A program made the position numbers and the translations under genes. A stretch of 64,000 nucleotides of DNA from assembly GCA_002011035.2 (NCBI GenBank), contig MTLY02000002.1:62001-126000 (forward strand), written 5' to 3'. Origin of the DNA: Candidatus Hecatella orcuttiae (GTDB lineage Archaea; Thermoproteota; Bathyarchaeia; Hecatellales; Hecatellaceae). The first letter of the stretch is position 1. Every line of letters starts with the position of its first letter. Of the stretch, positions 40,740 to 49,632 are shown one piece after another. Under the pieces are notes generated by a model. The model was given only the letters and a program-made list of their open reading frames with translations. It was not told where the DNA came from and made no database searches.

Positions 40740-42683
40740 TTACATCCGAAATGGCGCTTTTATGCCCAAAAGCCTCAGAGAGTTCCCCAACACCACCTGC
40801 ACAGCCTTCACCAGCCACATGCGGCTTTTCTTGGCGGTCTTACTTTCAGCCTTCAAAACAGGCAGCTCATCGTAGAAGGCGTTGAAGCTGTCAGCTACTT
40901 CGTTAGCATATTCAGCCAAGATTTCAGGTTTAAGGGAGTCCGCAGCCTCCGAGAAAACTTCAGGAAGCCTAGCCAGCTTAACCAGTAGCTGCTTTTCTAG
41001 GGGATTATCCAAAAGCAAGCTGTCCCTCGGGGGAGGAGGGGGAAGGGCTCCTGCCTTTCTCAAAATGCTGCAAGCTCGGGCGTGGGCGTATTGAATATAG
41101 GGGCCGCTGTTGGCTTCGAGGTTCAGAACCCGGTCCCAGCTGAAGGTGACAACTTTCAGGGGGGAAACGCTGAGCATGGCGTATTTGATAGCCCCTAGAC
41201 CCACCGCCTTGGCGGTCTCCTTTTTTCTCCTTTCACTCATATCGGGTGAACGTTTTTCCACTTCCTTGTAGGCCATGGCGAAAGCCTCCCTCATAACCTC
41301 GTCGAAGGTGACATAGCGGCCTCTCCTCCTCGACATCTTATACCCGGGAAGGGTGACCAACTCGTAGGCGCAGTGAATGAGGGAATCCGCAGCTTTGCTG
41401 ACCTTCAAGGCTAGGAGGGCAAGCTTGAGTTGAAGCTGAGCCAGCTTCTGGTCGACGCCTATGACGTTGACCGCCCTGTCCGCCCAAGAAAACTTCTTCA
41501 AATGGTAGGCGATGTCTCTCGTCGTGTAGAGGGTGGTGCCGTCGCCTCGAACTAAGACCAGCGGAGAAACCTCCGGCAGCCCTTCTTGGGATGTAAGGGT
41601 GGCAGCTCCAAGAGTCTCAGCAGCTAAACGTGCGTCGAAGGTTAAGGCGCCTCTCTGAAGTTTCACGTAGGGGGTTTTCTTCAGTTTTTCCAGAACTTCT
41701 TTAACTTCGCCGCTCCACACTAGGTTGCTTTCCCAGTCCCAAGCATCAAATTTTATGCCTGCGGTTTTCAGGGTTTTTCTAAAGCCTCTGAGGCAGAGGT
41801 TAACTATTCTCCGGATAAGCTTCACAGTCCGCGGGTCTCCGTCCTCGTAGAGTTTGAGAATTTTCTCGATGCTTTTCTCCGGATCAGAGTCAGCGTTTAC
41901 AGCTTCCAAGAGTCTGTCGAAGACTTCTTTCCGCTGGGATTCCAGCTCCGAGGCTATGGCTACAAGCTCACCCAGCTGTCTCTTCAGTTTTTCAGCCTCC
42001 ACCCGTTCTTTGACCGCTCCCATCCTTTTTTTCAAACTTGTAATTTCCACAAGAGTGTGAACGGCCGTGTAGAGAAAGCCCAGCCACTCGTCGGGTTTTC
42101 CTTCCACCTTCGGTTTTCCCAAGAGCATAAAACCATAGGCCACCGTAGCAACCTGTCTACCCATGTCGTTGACGTAGAAATGCCGCCTCACCACATGGCC
42201 TCGCCCTTCCAAAAGCCTAGCCAAAGCGTCTCCCAGGATGGCGTTTCTGGCGGTGCCTATGTGAAGAGGCCCGCTGGGGTTGGCGCTGGTATGTTCCACC
42301 AAGATTTTCTCAGAGGAGGCTGCGGTGACAAGCCCATAGGAGCGGCCCAGTTCCTTCACAGCTTCAAACGTTAAACTAGCCAGTTGGGGGATGTCGGCGA
42401 AGAAGTTTAGATAACCTCCCACAGCTTCCACTTTGGCAACTAAATTGAAACTCAGCTTACTAAGCTCCACGCGGAGGTTTTCGGCGATGACGGAGGACTT
42501 CAGCCCTGTCTTTTGGGAAAGCTCAAAGCATAGGCTGGAGGAAAGCTCCCCGAACTGAGGTGAAGAAGGAATCGTGGTCAAGTATTTTGGAGCTTCAAAG
42601 TCGGGGTAAACCTTTCCGAGAACCGCCAAGAGGGCGTTTTCGCATTCCTCTCGAAAGAAGCCGAAAGGATTAGGGTTCACCAC
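40740..42683 (-). CDS. argS: arginyl-tRNA synthetase
   Basis: Class I ArgRS of 647 aa. An N-terminal additional domain is followed by HTSANPSGPLHIGTARNAI (HIGH motif) and NDMGRQVATVAYG. The KMSKS-like loop YKMSRRRG and the DALR anticodon-binding C-terminus (ANSGPYIQYAHARACSILRKAG) complete it. It is upstream of the TBP gene on the same strand with an 87-bp gap that contains a TATA-like run. A promoter-like TTTAATA lies about 95-105 bases upstream of its start. Confidence 0.95.
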   Translation of the reverse strand: MVNPNPFGFFREECENALLAVLGKVYPDFEAPKYLTTIPSSPQFGELSSSLCFELSQKTGLKSSVIAENLRVELSKLSFNLVAKVEAVGGYLNFFADIPQLASLTFEAVKELGRSYGLVTAASSEKILVEHTSANPSGPLHIGTARNAILGDALARLLEGRGHVVRRHFYVNDMGRQVATVAYGFMLLGKPKVEGKPDEWLGFLYTAVHTLVEITSLKKRMGAVKERVEAEKLKRQLGELVAIASELESQRKEVFDRLLEAVNADSDPEKSIEKILKLYEDGDPRTVKLIRRIVNLCLRGFRKTLKTAGIKFDAWDWESNLVWSGEVKEVLEKLKKTPYVKLQRGALTFDARLAAETLGAATLTSQEGLPEVSPLVLVRGDGTTLYTTRDIAYHLKKFSWADRAVNVIGVDQKLAQLQLKLALLALKVSKAADSLIHCAYELVTLPGYKMSRRRGRYVTFDEVMREAFAMAYKEVEKRSPDMSERRKKETAKAVGLGAIKYAMLSVSPLKVVTFSWDRVLNLEANSGPYIQYAHARACSILRKAGALPPPPPRDSLLLDNPLEKQLLVKLARLPEVFSEAADSLKPEILAEYANEVADSFNAFYDELPVLKAESKTAKKSRMWLVKAVQVVLGNSLRLLGIKAPFRM

Positions 42684-42853
42684 GAGTTTTCACCGAATTC
42701 TCAGCTGGACGGCCTGCCTCCAGCCTTCTTCCCGTCGGACTTTAAGGCTCTTGGAAATGGATGAGGTGCAGGGACGTATTAAAGTTGTGGACAGCCATCG
42801 CTCTATCCGTAGGCTTTGAAACGAGCCTTAAACCTCTCCGGAGGCCGAATTGT

Positions 42854-43996
42854 CTAACCGGAGGTGTAGCTTTCGGCAATTTCGTAGAAGGCATCCTTAA
42901 CCTTTTTGAGCTGATCCCAGCTTAGGCTGTAGGTTGAGAGCTTGATGTGCTTGCTCATACCTCTGTGGATGCCTGTGATCCCCCTCCTGTTCAGCTCCTC
43001 CGCCAAGAAGAAACCTTTCCTCTTATGACGTTTGGATATCTCCCAGAAAACAGGGGTTTCAAAATGCATCAGATGATGTCGGTGAGGCCTATCCCCAATG
43101 AGCATGACGTCATCTAGTTTCTCCATTTCCCCGATAAACCAGCGGACTTTTTCCAGCTCTTCATTCCAATTTCTAACTCGCTCCACTACGTAGGGAAATG
43201 AAAGCATGGCGGAAACTAGGGGCACAGCGCCTACGCTACACCCGAAAAGGCTGGGAATCTTCTTCCCAAAAGCCCGGCCGCTCCAGTGGGTCACCATAGT
43301 GGAGCTTTCAAACGTTCGTTTAGCCCATTCAAAGTTGGTGACTAGAAAACCCAGAGGGCCTAGGGAGGCCATGGATTTGTGGGCTGAAACCGTCAGGAAG
43401 TCGGCTTTCATCTCCTTCATGTTCACCGGCATGACCCCGGCTGTGTACGCGGCGTTGACCATGTAGGGGATGTCATATTCCCTTGCAATCTCCCCCACCT
43501 CCTTCACAGGATTCAGGTTACCGTAGTAGGGGTCCGCATGGGTGACCACTATCAACGCGGGAAGCTTCCCCTTCTCCTTTTTAACCCGCTCTATTCTCTC
43601 AGCGAAATTTTTCGCCTCCACCCTGTACTCAGGATAGCCTCTGTGAACTGCCTCTTCCAATTCGAAGCCCGCCATCTCAGCGGCTATGACGGTTGTGTAG
43701 TGGCAGAGGGGATCGGTGACGATGACTTTGGCATATTCCCTCGACCCGTTTTCCGCTACATAGTCAGCCAAGGTTTTCATGACGGCGAATTGGGCTCCCC
43801 GGCAGCCGAAGGTATGCTCAGCCACGTCTCCCCCGAAGAACTCCGCCACATCGGCTTGGAAGTCTTTAACGGGAGGCTTGCCTATGAGGCTGGATCTCCC
43901 GTCTAGACAGTCAAAGCAGATGGCGTAGCCGGCTTTAGTCCAGCCTTCTTCCAGAAGCCTCTTCTGAACTTCTTGAGGGAGAATGCCCCCGGTCAT
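42854..43996 (-). CDS. O-phospho-L-seryl-tRNA:Cys-tRNA synthase (SepCysS)
   Basis: PLP enzyme that converts phosphoseryl-tRNA-Cys to cysteinyl-tRNA-Cys in the tRNA-dependent cysteine pathway of methanogens and relatives. The PLP lysine is K207 in TVSAHKSMASLG. Three cysteines match those reported essential in characterised SepCysS: C27 and C30 (ICFDC) and C253 (FGCSVG). At 380 aa it is standard. It is followed downstream by argS and preceded by the DUF169 gene. A separate CysRS gene lies 9 kb away, so both routes to Cys-tRNA appear to exist. SepRS (sepS) is not in the window. Confidence 0.92.
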   Translation of the reverse strand: MTGGILPQEVQKRLLEEGWTKAGYAICFDCLDGRSSLIGKPPVKDFQADVAEFFGGDVAEHTFGCRGAQFAVMKTLADYVAENGSREYAKVIVTDPLCHYTTVIAAEMAGFELEEAVHRGYPEYRVEAKNFAERIERVKKEKGKLPALIVVTHADPYYGNLNPVKEVGEIAREYDIPYMVNAAYTAGVMPVNMKEMKADFLTVSAHKSMASLGPLGFLVTNFEWAKRTFESSTMVTHWSGRAFGKKIPSLFGCSVGAVPLVSAMLSFPYVVERVRNWNEELEKVRWFIGEMEKLDDVMLIGDRPHRHHLMHFETPVFWEISKRHKRKGFFLAEELNRRGITGIHRGMSKHIKLSTYSLSWDQLKKVKDAFYEIAESYTSG

Positions 43997-44071
43997 GATG
44001 GGGTGGATGATAAGATATCCTTTGTGGGAGTTGCTGAGACGCCTATACCTTTGAAGATCTACCGTCGTCCC

Positions 44072-45094
44072 TTATCCCTCATGTCCTATTTTCTGCAGGT
44101 GCCGCCTAACGTCACCTACGATCGACTTGAGAAGTCTCTCCAGGTTCTCCCCAGAGTAAAGGTCCACTCCCAGTTCATCTTCGCTGGCTGTGAGAATGAA
44201 GTCTATCCAAGGACCTCGTTGAACCACTTCATACGGTCTGATGGTTTCGGAAAGCCTTTCCACCGCTTCTTTAGCCTTTTCCTCCGAAGCCATTTTCAGG
44301 GGGATGCGAATGGTAAGCAGTTTAAATCTGCCCCTCAAATCCTTGTTGAGGTAGACCCTGACGTTGGTGCCATCGAATTTTCCAAGAAAATAATCGGTTC
44401 CCTTGGACAGGCCGATTTTTTCAAGTTCTTGAACGAGGTCCTTGGGTAGGTCGCTGGCCCGGCATCCGCAGAGGGGGCCTCCGCTTTTCATAACCTCCGA
44501 TATGGCTTCAGCTGCCTGCACATATACTTCAGGAGGAGCTCCGAAGATGACTTCGTCCTCTCGAAAATCAGCCAGTAGCCGGGCTCCTTTGCAGAGGAAA
44601 GACACATTGGGCTTACGGTCCAAGTAAGGTTTGGCAGTGAAATCGCTGCAAGCCTTCTCCCCTTTAAAGTCCGCGGCTAGGCTTTCGACCCCCGCACCTT
44701 TCAGGATACTGGTTAGCTCCATCATTTGTCTCGGAGTCAAAATCGCATGGACGACGTCGGGCTCTTCCTCCATCCGGCTGAGGGGAGCAACCTGTATGCC
44801 TTTCGTGTCCGCTGGCTTAACCCTAGGCTCAACCCCGGATAGCTTCGGCTCCCTGAAACCTAGGACGAAATGGGCTGTGGAGCAGGCTTCGTCGTCTTTC
44901 CCGTAAAGAAAAACCCTGTTTTCCATGGAAGCCAAGCGGAGCGTCTTACAGTACTCCATGGGTCTCTCAGGTTTGAGAGCCTCAGTTCCATGAGCGTCTT
45001 CCTTGAGAAGTTTCACTCCGACGAGGGAGTATTTTAAGCCGAGATAGCTTCTTATCGTTTCATCGATTTCCTTCCAGTTTCTTGGTTTCACCAT
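44072..45094 (-). CDS. DUF169 family protein with C-terminal extension
   Basis: DUF169 protein of 340 aa, function unknown. The N-terminal DUF169 part shows MEYCKTLRLASM, YGKDDEACSTAHFVLGF and SFLCKGARLLADFREDEVIFGAPP (conserved cysteines at about 49, 70 and 163). It then adds about 110 residues (from DYFLGKFDG) not found in minimal members. DUF169 genes are frequent in methanogens and other anaerobes with C1 pathways. It lies between SepCysS and the divergent mtr operon, 76 bp from the former. It begins just after a possible 77-aa ORF. Confidence 0.8.
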   Translation of the reverse strand: MVKPRNWKEIDETIRSYLGLKYSLVGVKLLKEDAHGTEALKPERPMEYCKTLRLASMENRVFLYGKDDEACSTAHFVLGFREPKLSGVEPRVKPADTKGIQVAPLSRMEEEPDVVHAILTPRQMMELTSILKGAGVESLAADFKGEKACSDFTAKPYLDRKPNVSFLCKGARLLADFREDEVIFGAPPEVYVQAAEAISEVMKSGGPLCGCRASDLPKDLVQELEKIGLSKGTDYFLGKFDGTNVRVYLNKDLRGRFKLLTIRIPLKMASEEKAKEAVERLSETIRPYEVVQRGPWIDFILTASEDELGVDLYSGENLERLLKSIVGDVRRHLQKIGHEG

Positions 45095-45098
45095 AAGG

Positions 45099-45332
45099 TC
45101 ACTTCCTTTCCCAGCGTTGACTTTCTGAGGAGAATAGTCTCGTAGCGCAGGTTAAGCTTTCCTCCCAATCACATATATGCTTTAAAAATTTTTCATGATG
45201 CGGCAGGGGAAAATTAACCCGCTTTCTTAAGAAAGCCAATCCGGCTGGAAACCTAAAAGCTGAGGAGAGAAGACTACCCTCTATCTGAAGCCTTTCCGCA
45301 AAGCTTTGGGATGTTTTCGGAGAGGCAAACAA
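45099..45332 (-). CDS. possible small ORF upstream of DUF169, 77 aa (low confidence)
   Basis: Reading frame with a TTG start at 45332 preceded by GCGGAGGG, a good ribosome-binding site, and a TATA run (45374-45390 on the minus strand) at a sensible distance. It ends a few bases before the DUF169 ATG, as an operon leader gene would. The product (MFASPKTSQSFAERLQ...) has no recognised family or domain and its composition is not clearly protein-like. It occupies half of the 456-bp gap before mtrE. It may be a long 5' leader rather than a gene. Confidence 0.3.
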   Translation of the reverse strand: MFASPKTSQSFAERLQIEGSLLSSAFRFPAGLAFLRKRVNFPLPHHEKFLKHICDWEESLTCATRLFSSESQRWERK

Positions 45333-45352
45333 AAACCCTCCGCAACTTCTCT

Positions 45353-45367
45353 CACCGTATAACGGTG
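45353..45367. promoter_or_regulatory. perfect dyad CACCGT-ATA-ACGGTG beside the mtr promoter region
   Basis: Six-base arms, three-base spacer, 7 bp from a long TATA run (TTTAAATATATATAAAG, 45374-45390). It is upstream of mtr on one side and at the expected transcription start of the DUF169 side on the other. The sequence between it and mtrE (45391-45505) holds only a purine-rich GGAGGTGGAGGG with no sizeable reading frame after it. Confidence 0.5.
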
Positions 45368-45505
45368 TTATGAATTTAAATATATATAAAGATATTTCCT
45401 TACAGGCTGCAACCTACAAACAAGCCCGGAATAGGAGGTGGAGGGAGTTCGTTTTTTAGGACTCTCAACTATCCGCTTTCTTTGAAGCAAGAAGGGGGAT
45501 GCCAA

Positions 45506-45516
45506 AAAAATATATA
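45506..45516 (+). promoter_or_regulatory. TATA box of the mtr operon
   Basis: AAAAATATATA preceded by A residues (BRE-like), 35-45 bases before the mtrE ATG. It predicts a start near 45540 and a very short leader. No Shine-Dalgarno precedes mtrE, which fits near-leaderless initiation. Confidence 0.55.
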
Positions 45517-45550
45517 GTGAGAGACTTTTAACTAGCAATAATGGTCGGCC

Positions 45551-46456
45551 ATGGAGTTCTTAACCGCCGCCATCGTCCTCGGTGTTTTCGCCTTTATTGT
45601 AAGCTTAGGAGCTATCATCGGCTGGTTTGAAGACCTAGAATCCGACACAGGCTCACAGTCAAATCCCAATTCCCAAGTTCAACTAGCCCCTCAGATGGGA
45701 GTGCGTCATCGAATCTACAACAAGGCGATTTCCGGGGAACCCATATCCAACGGGCTGTGGGGAGCGACGGCGGGAACTGTGTTCACCGTGTTATGGTACA
45801 GTTTCCAGGTTCACCCCCTCATCGCCTTAGCCGTCGCTTCATCTTTCACCACGTTGGTTCACATTTCTCTAGCGGTTTCCTCTCATCTGGGGAGAACGGC
45901 CAGCGTGAACATCTTCAAGCAACCCCTTTACTTGGATGTTGTTACAAGCCATCTTCCCCTCATCGCCTCCCACGGCTTCATCGTCAGCACGGCGCTGGTT
46001 GCCTTAGCCTACATTTTCTACAATGTTTTCTTCAGCTTGGAGGGGCTGCTCGGCTACCCTATGCCCATACCCTTCCTCAGCTTTCTGCTGGGAATAATGG
46101 CGGGAGCCGTGGGCTCTTCGACAGGGGACATTCACTACGGTGCAGAGAGGCAGTTTCAGCATTTTCCCTTCGGGGAAGGGGTTCCCAGCAAAAACTTCGG
46201 GCAGATAACCACCAAGGCGGAGGTAGGCTGGAGAACCAGCATAGATGTGACCTATTTCTGCGCCAAATACGGCGGCCCCATGGCCGGCTTCTGCTACGCG
46301 TTGATACTGCTGGTGGATAACCTACGCCTTTTGATAGGAAACTTCACCGTAATCCTGTTAAGCCTCATCACAGGGCTGATAATCTTAGCTGCGCTCATCG
46401 GTTTCAACCGGTATTTGGAGGTTTGGGCTCGGAAAAAGTTCGGTCCCTATGCTTGA
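45551..46456 (+). CDS. mtrE: tetrahydromethanopterin S-methyltransferase subunit E
   Basis: Membrane subunit of the Na+-translocating Mtr complex, which couples methyl transfer between tetrahydromethanopterin and coenzyme M to sodium transport. The protein has about six or seven helices in 301 aa, with the MtrE pattern QMGVRHRIYNKAISGEPISNGLWGA and GAVGSSTGDIHYGAERQFQ. First gene of mtrEDCBAFGH, the order of methanogens. ATG 45551 is the first start after the TATA box. Confidence 0.96.
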   Translation: MEFLTAAIVLGVFAFIVSLGAIIGWFEDLESDTGSQSNPNSQVQLAPQMGVRHRIYNKAISGEPISNGLWGATAGTVFTVLWYSFQVHPLIALAVASSFTTLVHISLAVSSHLGRTASVNIFKQPLYLDVVTSHLPLIASHGFIVSTALVALAYIFYNVFFSLEGLLGYPMPIPFLSFLLGIMAGAVGSSTGDIHYGAERQFQHFPFGEGVPSKNFGQITTKAEVGWRTSIDVTYFCAKYGGPMAGFCYALILLVDNLRLLIGNFTVILLSLITGLIILAALIGFNRYLEVWARKKFGPYA

Positions 46457-46470
46457 GAAGGTGTCTTCCC

Positions 46471-47211
46471 ATGATCGATGTAATGTTGCTGGTCCTGTTC
46501 ATGATAGGGCTTGGAGGAATCCTAGTTTGCGTAGGCGTCTTCCTCATTCCCATAGGCGGCGCCCCAGCGGCCATGTCTACAGCGACAGGCGTTGCCACGG
46601 GATGCGAAATGATAACCATGGGCGCTGGTGTAACCGGCCTGTTTTTGGCGGCAGCCTTCTACACCAAAAGTCTCATGTTCGTGATCATCACCGCCGGCGT
46701 AAGCTCCGCCCTCATGCTGGCGATCACCATGCTCTTCACCAACCTCATCGTCATCTTCGGCAAAGGAGTTCCCCCTGCCTTCGCCACCAAAGAGCGAGAC
46801 CCCATAACAGGGGACCCGATAAAACCCTACGTGACCCCGGGAACCGTCGGCCACGGTGTCCCCACCGCCCCCTATCTGGGCGGGGTGCTGGGTAGCTTTC
46901 TGGCTGGAGCGGGGGGAGCCTTGGCCTTCACAGCCATGTACCGGTTCAGCAGCGGTGCGACGTTGGCGGAGTTTGTAGGAGTCCTTCCCCAACCTGCCCC
47001 CCAAGTGGCAGCCATGGCTCTTTCCGTGATAACGGCGGTGGGTCTATACCTCATCAACGCTAACATAGCAGCTTACAGCATCCGAGGCGTCATCGAGTCT
47101 TGGCTGGATCCGAAATTTTCCAAGCTGCCCAGAGTTATCGCCGCCTGCTTCTCAGCTTCGATTCTTTTCGGAGTTCTCATCTTGTTGGTTTCAATAGGGG
47201 GTGTTGGATGA
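46471..47211 (+). CDS. mtrD: tetrahydromethanopterin S-methyltransferase subunit D
   Basis: Second membrane subunit of Mtr, probably part of the sodium channel with C and E. It shows about six helices, IPIGGAPAAMSTATGVATGCEMITMG and the KERDPITGDPIKPYVTPGTVGHGVPTAPY loop, strongly conserved in MtrD. ATG 46471 (246 aa) is chosen because AAGGTG lies 8-12 bases upstream and the N-terminus starts directly in helix 1. It lies 14 bp after mtrE. Confidence 0.96.
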   Translation: MIDVMLLVLFMIGLGGILVCVGVFLIPIGGAPAAMSTATGVATGCEMITMGAGVTGLFLAAAFYTKSLMFVIITAGVSSALMLAITMLFTNLIVIFGKGVPPAFATKERDPITGDPIKPYVTPGTVGHGVPTAPYLGGVLGSFLAGAGGALAFTAMYRFSSGATLAEFVGVLPQPAPQVAAMALSVITAVGLYLINANIAAYSIRGVIESWLDPKFSKLPRVIAACFSASILFGVLILLVSIGGVG

Positions 47212-47215
47212 AAAC

Positions 47216-48019
47216 ATGGGCCATGTGACGAAAGGGGCTCCTAAGAAGCCTACCATAAATCCGAAATACTTAGCCATCATCGGAGTCGCCGTAGGGTTAC
47301 CCGGTGTCTATCTGGGGAAGTTTTCCCCCCTAATCCCCGCAGCGCTGGCCGTGCCCGCCCTTGTTTGGGCAGCAGACGCCATTCGCCGCATAGCCGGCTA
47401 CGGGTTAGGCACCGGAGTGCCCTCCATAGGTAATCTGGCCATAGGGATGGGTGTCCTCACAGCGCTGGTGGGGCTGAGATATGAGCCTGCGTTGGGCGTG
47501 GCTTTAGCGGCTCTCTGGGGCATTATGTACGGGGTTATCATCGGCAGATTGAAGATTTTGGAGATCCCTGTCTTCACCCGCTGCATAACCGAGCTGTCTG
47601 TAGGGGCCTCCGTGGGTTTGATGGCTCTCCTCAGCGCTGCTGCAGGAGGGTATACGGTGGATTTCTTCCAAGGGAGGCTTATGCCCATGATATTCTTGAC
47701 AGGGTTCGTCGTCGCCGTGTTTTGGGCCACCAGCATGACCATCTTCCACCCCTTCAACGCCTGTCTGGGGCCTGGGGAAAAGCAGACTCGAACCTTAAAG
47801 CTAGCCGTTGGTGTGGCGGGAATAGACGTAACTCTCGCCGGGATCTCCGCCCTAGGAGTGGCGGGGTTGAATCCTTCTATCATGACGTTGGAAGCGGCTG
47901 TGGGCATTATCTTCCTAGGGGCAGCGGTGTGGATTGGTGGATACTATGCTTTCATAAAGGCGGCCATAAAAGAATCAGCTTCGGTGATGTGGACAGGTTT
48001 TCCGGAGGCAAAGAAGTAG
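47216..48019 (+). CDS. mtrC: tetrahydromethanopterin S-methyltransferase subunit C
   Basis: Third polytopic membrane subunit of Mtr (267 aa, about seven to eight helices). The family segments ADAIRRIAGYGLGTGVPSIGNLAIGMG and FHPFNACLGPGEKQTRTL are clear. ATG 47216 follows the mtrD stop by 4 bases and has a GGGGGTG run upstream; an in-frame GTG at 47201 would overlap mtrD. It works with D and E in Na+ transport. Confidence 0.95.
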   Translation: MGHVTKGAPKKPTINPKYLAIIGVAVGLPGVYLGKFSPLIPAALAVPALVWAADAIRRIAGYGLGTGVPSIGNLAIGMGVLTALVGLRYEPALGVALAALWGIMYGVIIGRLKILEIPVFTRCITELSVGASVGLMALLSAAAGGYTVDFFQGRLMPMIFLTGFVVAVFWATSMTIFHPFNACLGPGEKQTRTLKLAVGVAGIDVTLAGISALGVAGLNPSIMTLEAAVGIIFLGAAVWIGGYYAFIKAAIKESASVMWTGFPEAKK

Positions 48020-48029
48020 AGGGAGAGCT

Positions 48030-48368
48030 ATGGCGGCTGAAATATCTAAAGAATACGACGTGATCTTAGACGCTGAAAACGGCCTCGTGGGAGAAGCTCG
48101 GATGGATGTGGTCACTCTTGACATCATGCCCTTGGAAAAAAGTTTGAGGGAACTGGAAAAGTTGGCGGAGGAGCTTCTCTCCAGCCTCAACCCAGCTTCA
48201 GAGCCTCTGTTTTCAAGGCCTCTCCGAGGAGGCATATACAGGAGAGCGGGGCTTCTGACCAATATCTTCCTAGGCTTTCTCATCGGCTGCCTGTTCTTCG
48301 CCATTATAATATTCACCTACTTGGCGGTTACGAGCCCTGAAGCCTTGAAGGCTGTGGGAGGAGGATAG
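48030..48368 (+). CDS. mtrB: tetrahydromethanopterin S-methyltransferase subunit B
   Basis: Small single-helix Mtr subunit of 112 aa. The cytoplasmic part has YDVILDAENGLVGEARMDVVTLDIMPLEK, typical of MtrB, and one C-terminal membrane helix (residues 77-98). Purine-rich GAGGGAG precedes the ATG. It is placed 10 bp after mtrC and 4 bp before mtrA. Confidence 0.93.
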   Translation: MAAEISKEYDVILDAENGLVGEARMDVVTLDIMPLEKSLRELEKLAEELLSSLNPASEPLFSRPLRGGIYRRAGLLTNIFLGFLIGCLFFAIIIFTYLAVTSPEALKAVGGG

Positions 48369-48372
48369 TTCC

Positions 48373-49155
48373 ATGGGCCAAAAAGAAGGGGGCGAGACCG
48401 CGGAGCCCAAGCCTAAGGTGAATAAGGTTCCAGTGTCAGAGTGGCCTGTGGCTCCCGGAGACTATTACGTAGGCAACCCGGAGGGATGCGTGGCTGTGGT
48501 AACCCTTGCCTCCGCAGCCTTGATTAAACCCCTCCTCGAAAACCGGAACGTGGCTCTCTGTGGGGAATGTAAAACGGAAAACGTTGGGATTGAGAAGGTT
48601 ATCTTGAACACCATCTCCAACCCCAATATTCGATTTGTAGTGGTGTGCGGAACCGAGGTTGCAGGCCACGTGACCGGGGGATGCTTCAAGGCCCTGTGGG
48701 AATTCGGCGTTGACCCTGAAACCAAAAAGATCATAAAGGCTCCGGGGGCCATTCCCTACATTGAAGCCGTACCTCCTGAAGGCGTGGAGAGGTTCAGAAA
48801 ACAGGTTCAAATGGCAGCCATGGTGGATGTGGAAGACCTAGGAGTCATCCTAGCGAAAATAGAGGAGCTGGCAGCCCAAGACCCCGGCGCCTTCGGAGAG
48901 CCTCCGATGATCATTAAGATAGCGGAGAAGGTGGAGGAAAAAGCCGCTGTGAGAATTCCCCTGATGGTTTCCCTTCCCCCAGCCGTCGACTCTATGAGAA
49001 AAGTCGTCGGGGATGTGGAATACAAGGTAAGGCTTCTGACAAGGGAGAGAAGACTGACCATGGGTGTGTACTCCACGAGGCATTTAGGTTTCGCTCTGGG
49101 CTTTTTCGCTGCCTTAGGTACCTTGTTTCTGCTCCTCTTAGCTGGATTGGGGTGA
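48373..49155 (+). CDS. mtrA: tetrahydromethanopterin S-methyltransferase subunit A (corrinoid subunit)
   Basis: Corrinoid-bearing subunit that carries the methyl group between MtrH and coenzyme M. The soluble domain starts WPVAPGDYYVGNPEGCVAVVTLAS. The cobalt-ligand histidine is expected at His99 in VVCGTEVAGHVTGG, and the ENRNVALCGECKTENVGIEK segment is conserved. One C-terminal anchor helix (residues 235-257) is present. 260 aa, full length. The presence of the anchor argues for a complete, membrane-bound Mtr rather than a soluble MtrA homolog. Confidence 0.96.
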   Translation: MGQKEGGETAEPKPKVNKVPVSEWPVAPGDYYVGNPEGCVAVVTLASAALIKPLLENRNVALCGECKTENVGIEKVILNTISNPNIRFVVVCGTEVAGHVTGGCFKALWEFGVDPETKKIIKAPGAIPYIEAVPPEGVERFRKQVQMAAMVDVEDLGVILAKIEELAAQDPGAFGEPPMIIKIAEKVEEKAAVRIPLMVSLPPAVDSMRKVVGDVEYKVRLLTRERRLTMGVYSTRHLGFALGFFAALGTLFLLLLAGLG

Positions 49156-49156
49156 G

Positions 49157-49378
49157 ATGGTGGAGAAAGCCAAACGTAGGGCTGTAGAAACCTTGTACAC
49201 GCCGGAAATGGCTCTCATTGAGGCTCGGATACATGACCTGAAGACAAGGTTGCTTCTCATCGGAAGAGAGAACCGTTTTGCTGCAGGTTTTTACGGAGGC
49301 TTGGTTAAAGGATTCATGTGGGGCATGATCATCTCCCTGCTACTGTTCGGAGTTATATTCGCGTATTTCATACCGTGA
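49157..49378 (+). CDS. mtrF: tetrahydromethanopterin S-methyltransferase subunit F
   Basis: Small single-helix subunit (73 aa). The N-terminal IEARIHDLKTRLLLIGRENRFAAGF segment fits MtrF, which resembles a shortened MtrA N-terminal region. One membrane helix at residues 50-70. It begins 1 bp after mtrA, with a GG-rich run in mtrA's 3' end serving as ribosome-binding site. Position between A and G supports the name. Confidence 0.88.
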   Translation: MVEKAKRRAVETLYTPEMALIEARIHDLKTRLLLIGRENRFAAGFYGGLVKGFMWGMIISLLLFGVIFAYFIP

Positions 49379-49389
49379 GGAGATACTGA

Positions 49390-49623
49390 ATGGTCGGTAA
49401 ACCGGACGGGGAAGAAGTAGTGGTTCCGACGGTAGTTACACCACCGGAGATAAAGGAGTTCCATGATAGACTGGACGCCGTCGATGAGAAGATCGAGTTC
49501 GTCCTCGGGGAGGTTGCCTTGAGGAGAGGTCTAACCGCTGGAACGTGGATGGGTTTCCTCTACGGCCTAGCGCTAGGCCTCACCATCATCACCTTCCTAA
49601 AATACGTGTTACATTGGATGTAG
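49390..49623 (+). CDS. mtrG: tetrahydromethanopterin S-methyltransferase subunit G
   Basis: Small single-helix subunit (77 aa) with EIKEFHDRLDAVDEKIEFVLGEVALRRG, the MtrG coiled segment, then one helix (residues 52-72). GTGAGGAGAT upstream is a good ribosome-binding site. It is required for assembly of Mtr in methanogens. Its stop is 9 bp before the chosen mtrH start. Confidence 0.9.
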   Translation: MVGKPDGEEVVVPTVVTPPEIKEFHDRLDAVDEKIEFVLGEVALRRGLTAGTWMGFLYGLALGLTIITFLKYVLHWM

Positions 49624-49632
49624 GTGATATGC

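Noticed and set aside
46449-47066. His/Arg-rich frames overlapping mtrD
   Set aside because: Alternate-frame readings of the GC-rich mtrD gene; the mtrD product is unambiguous.
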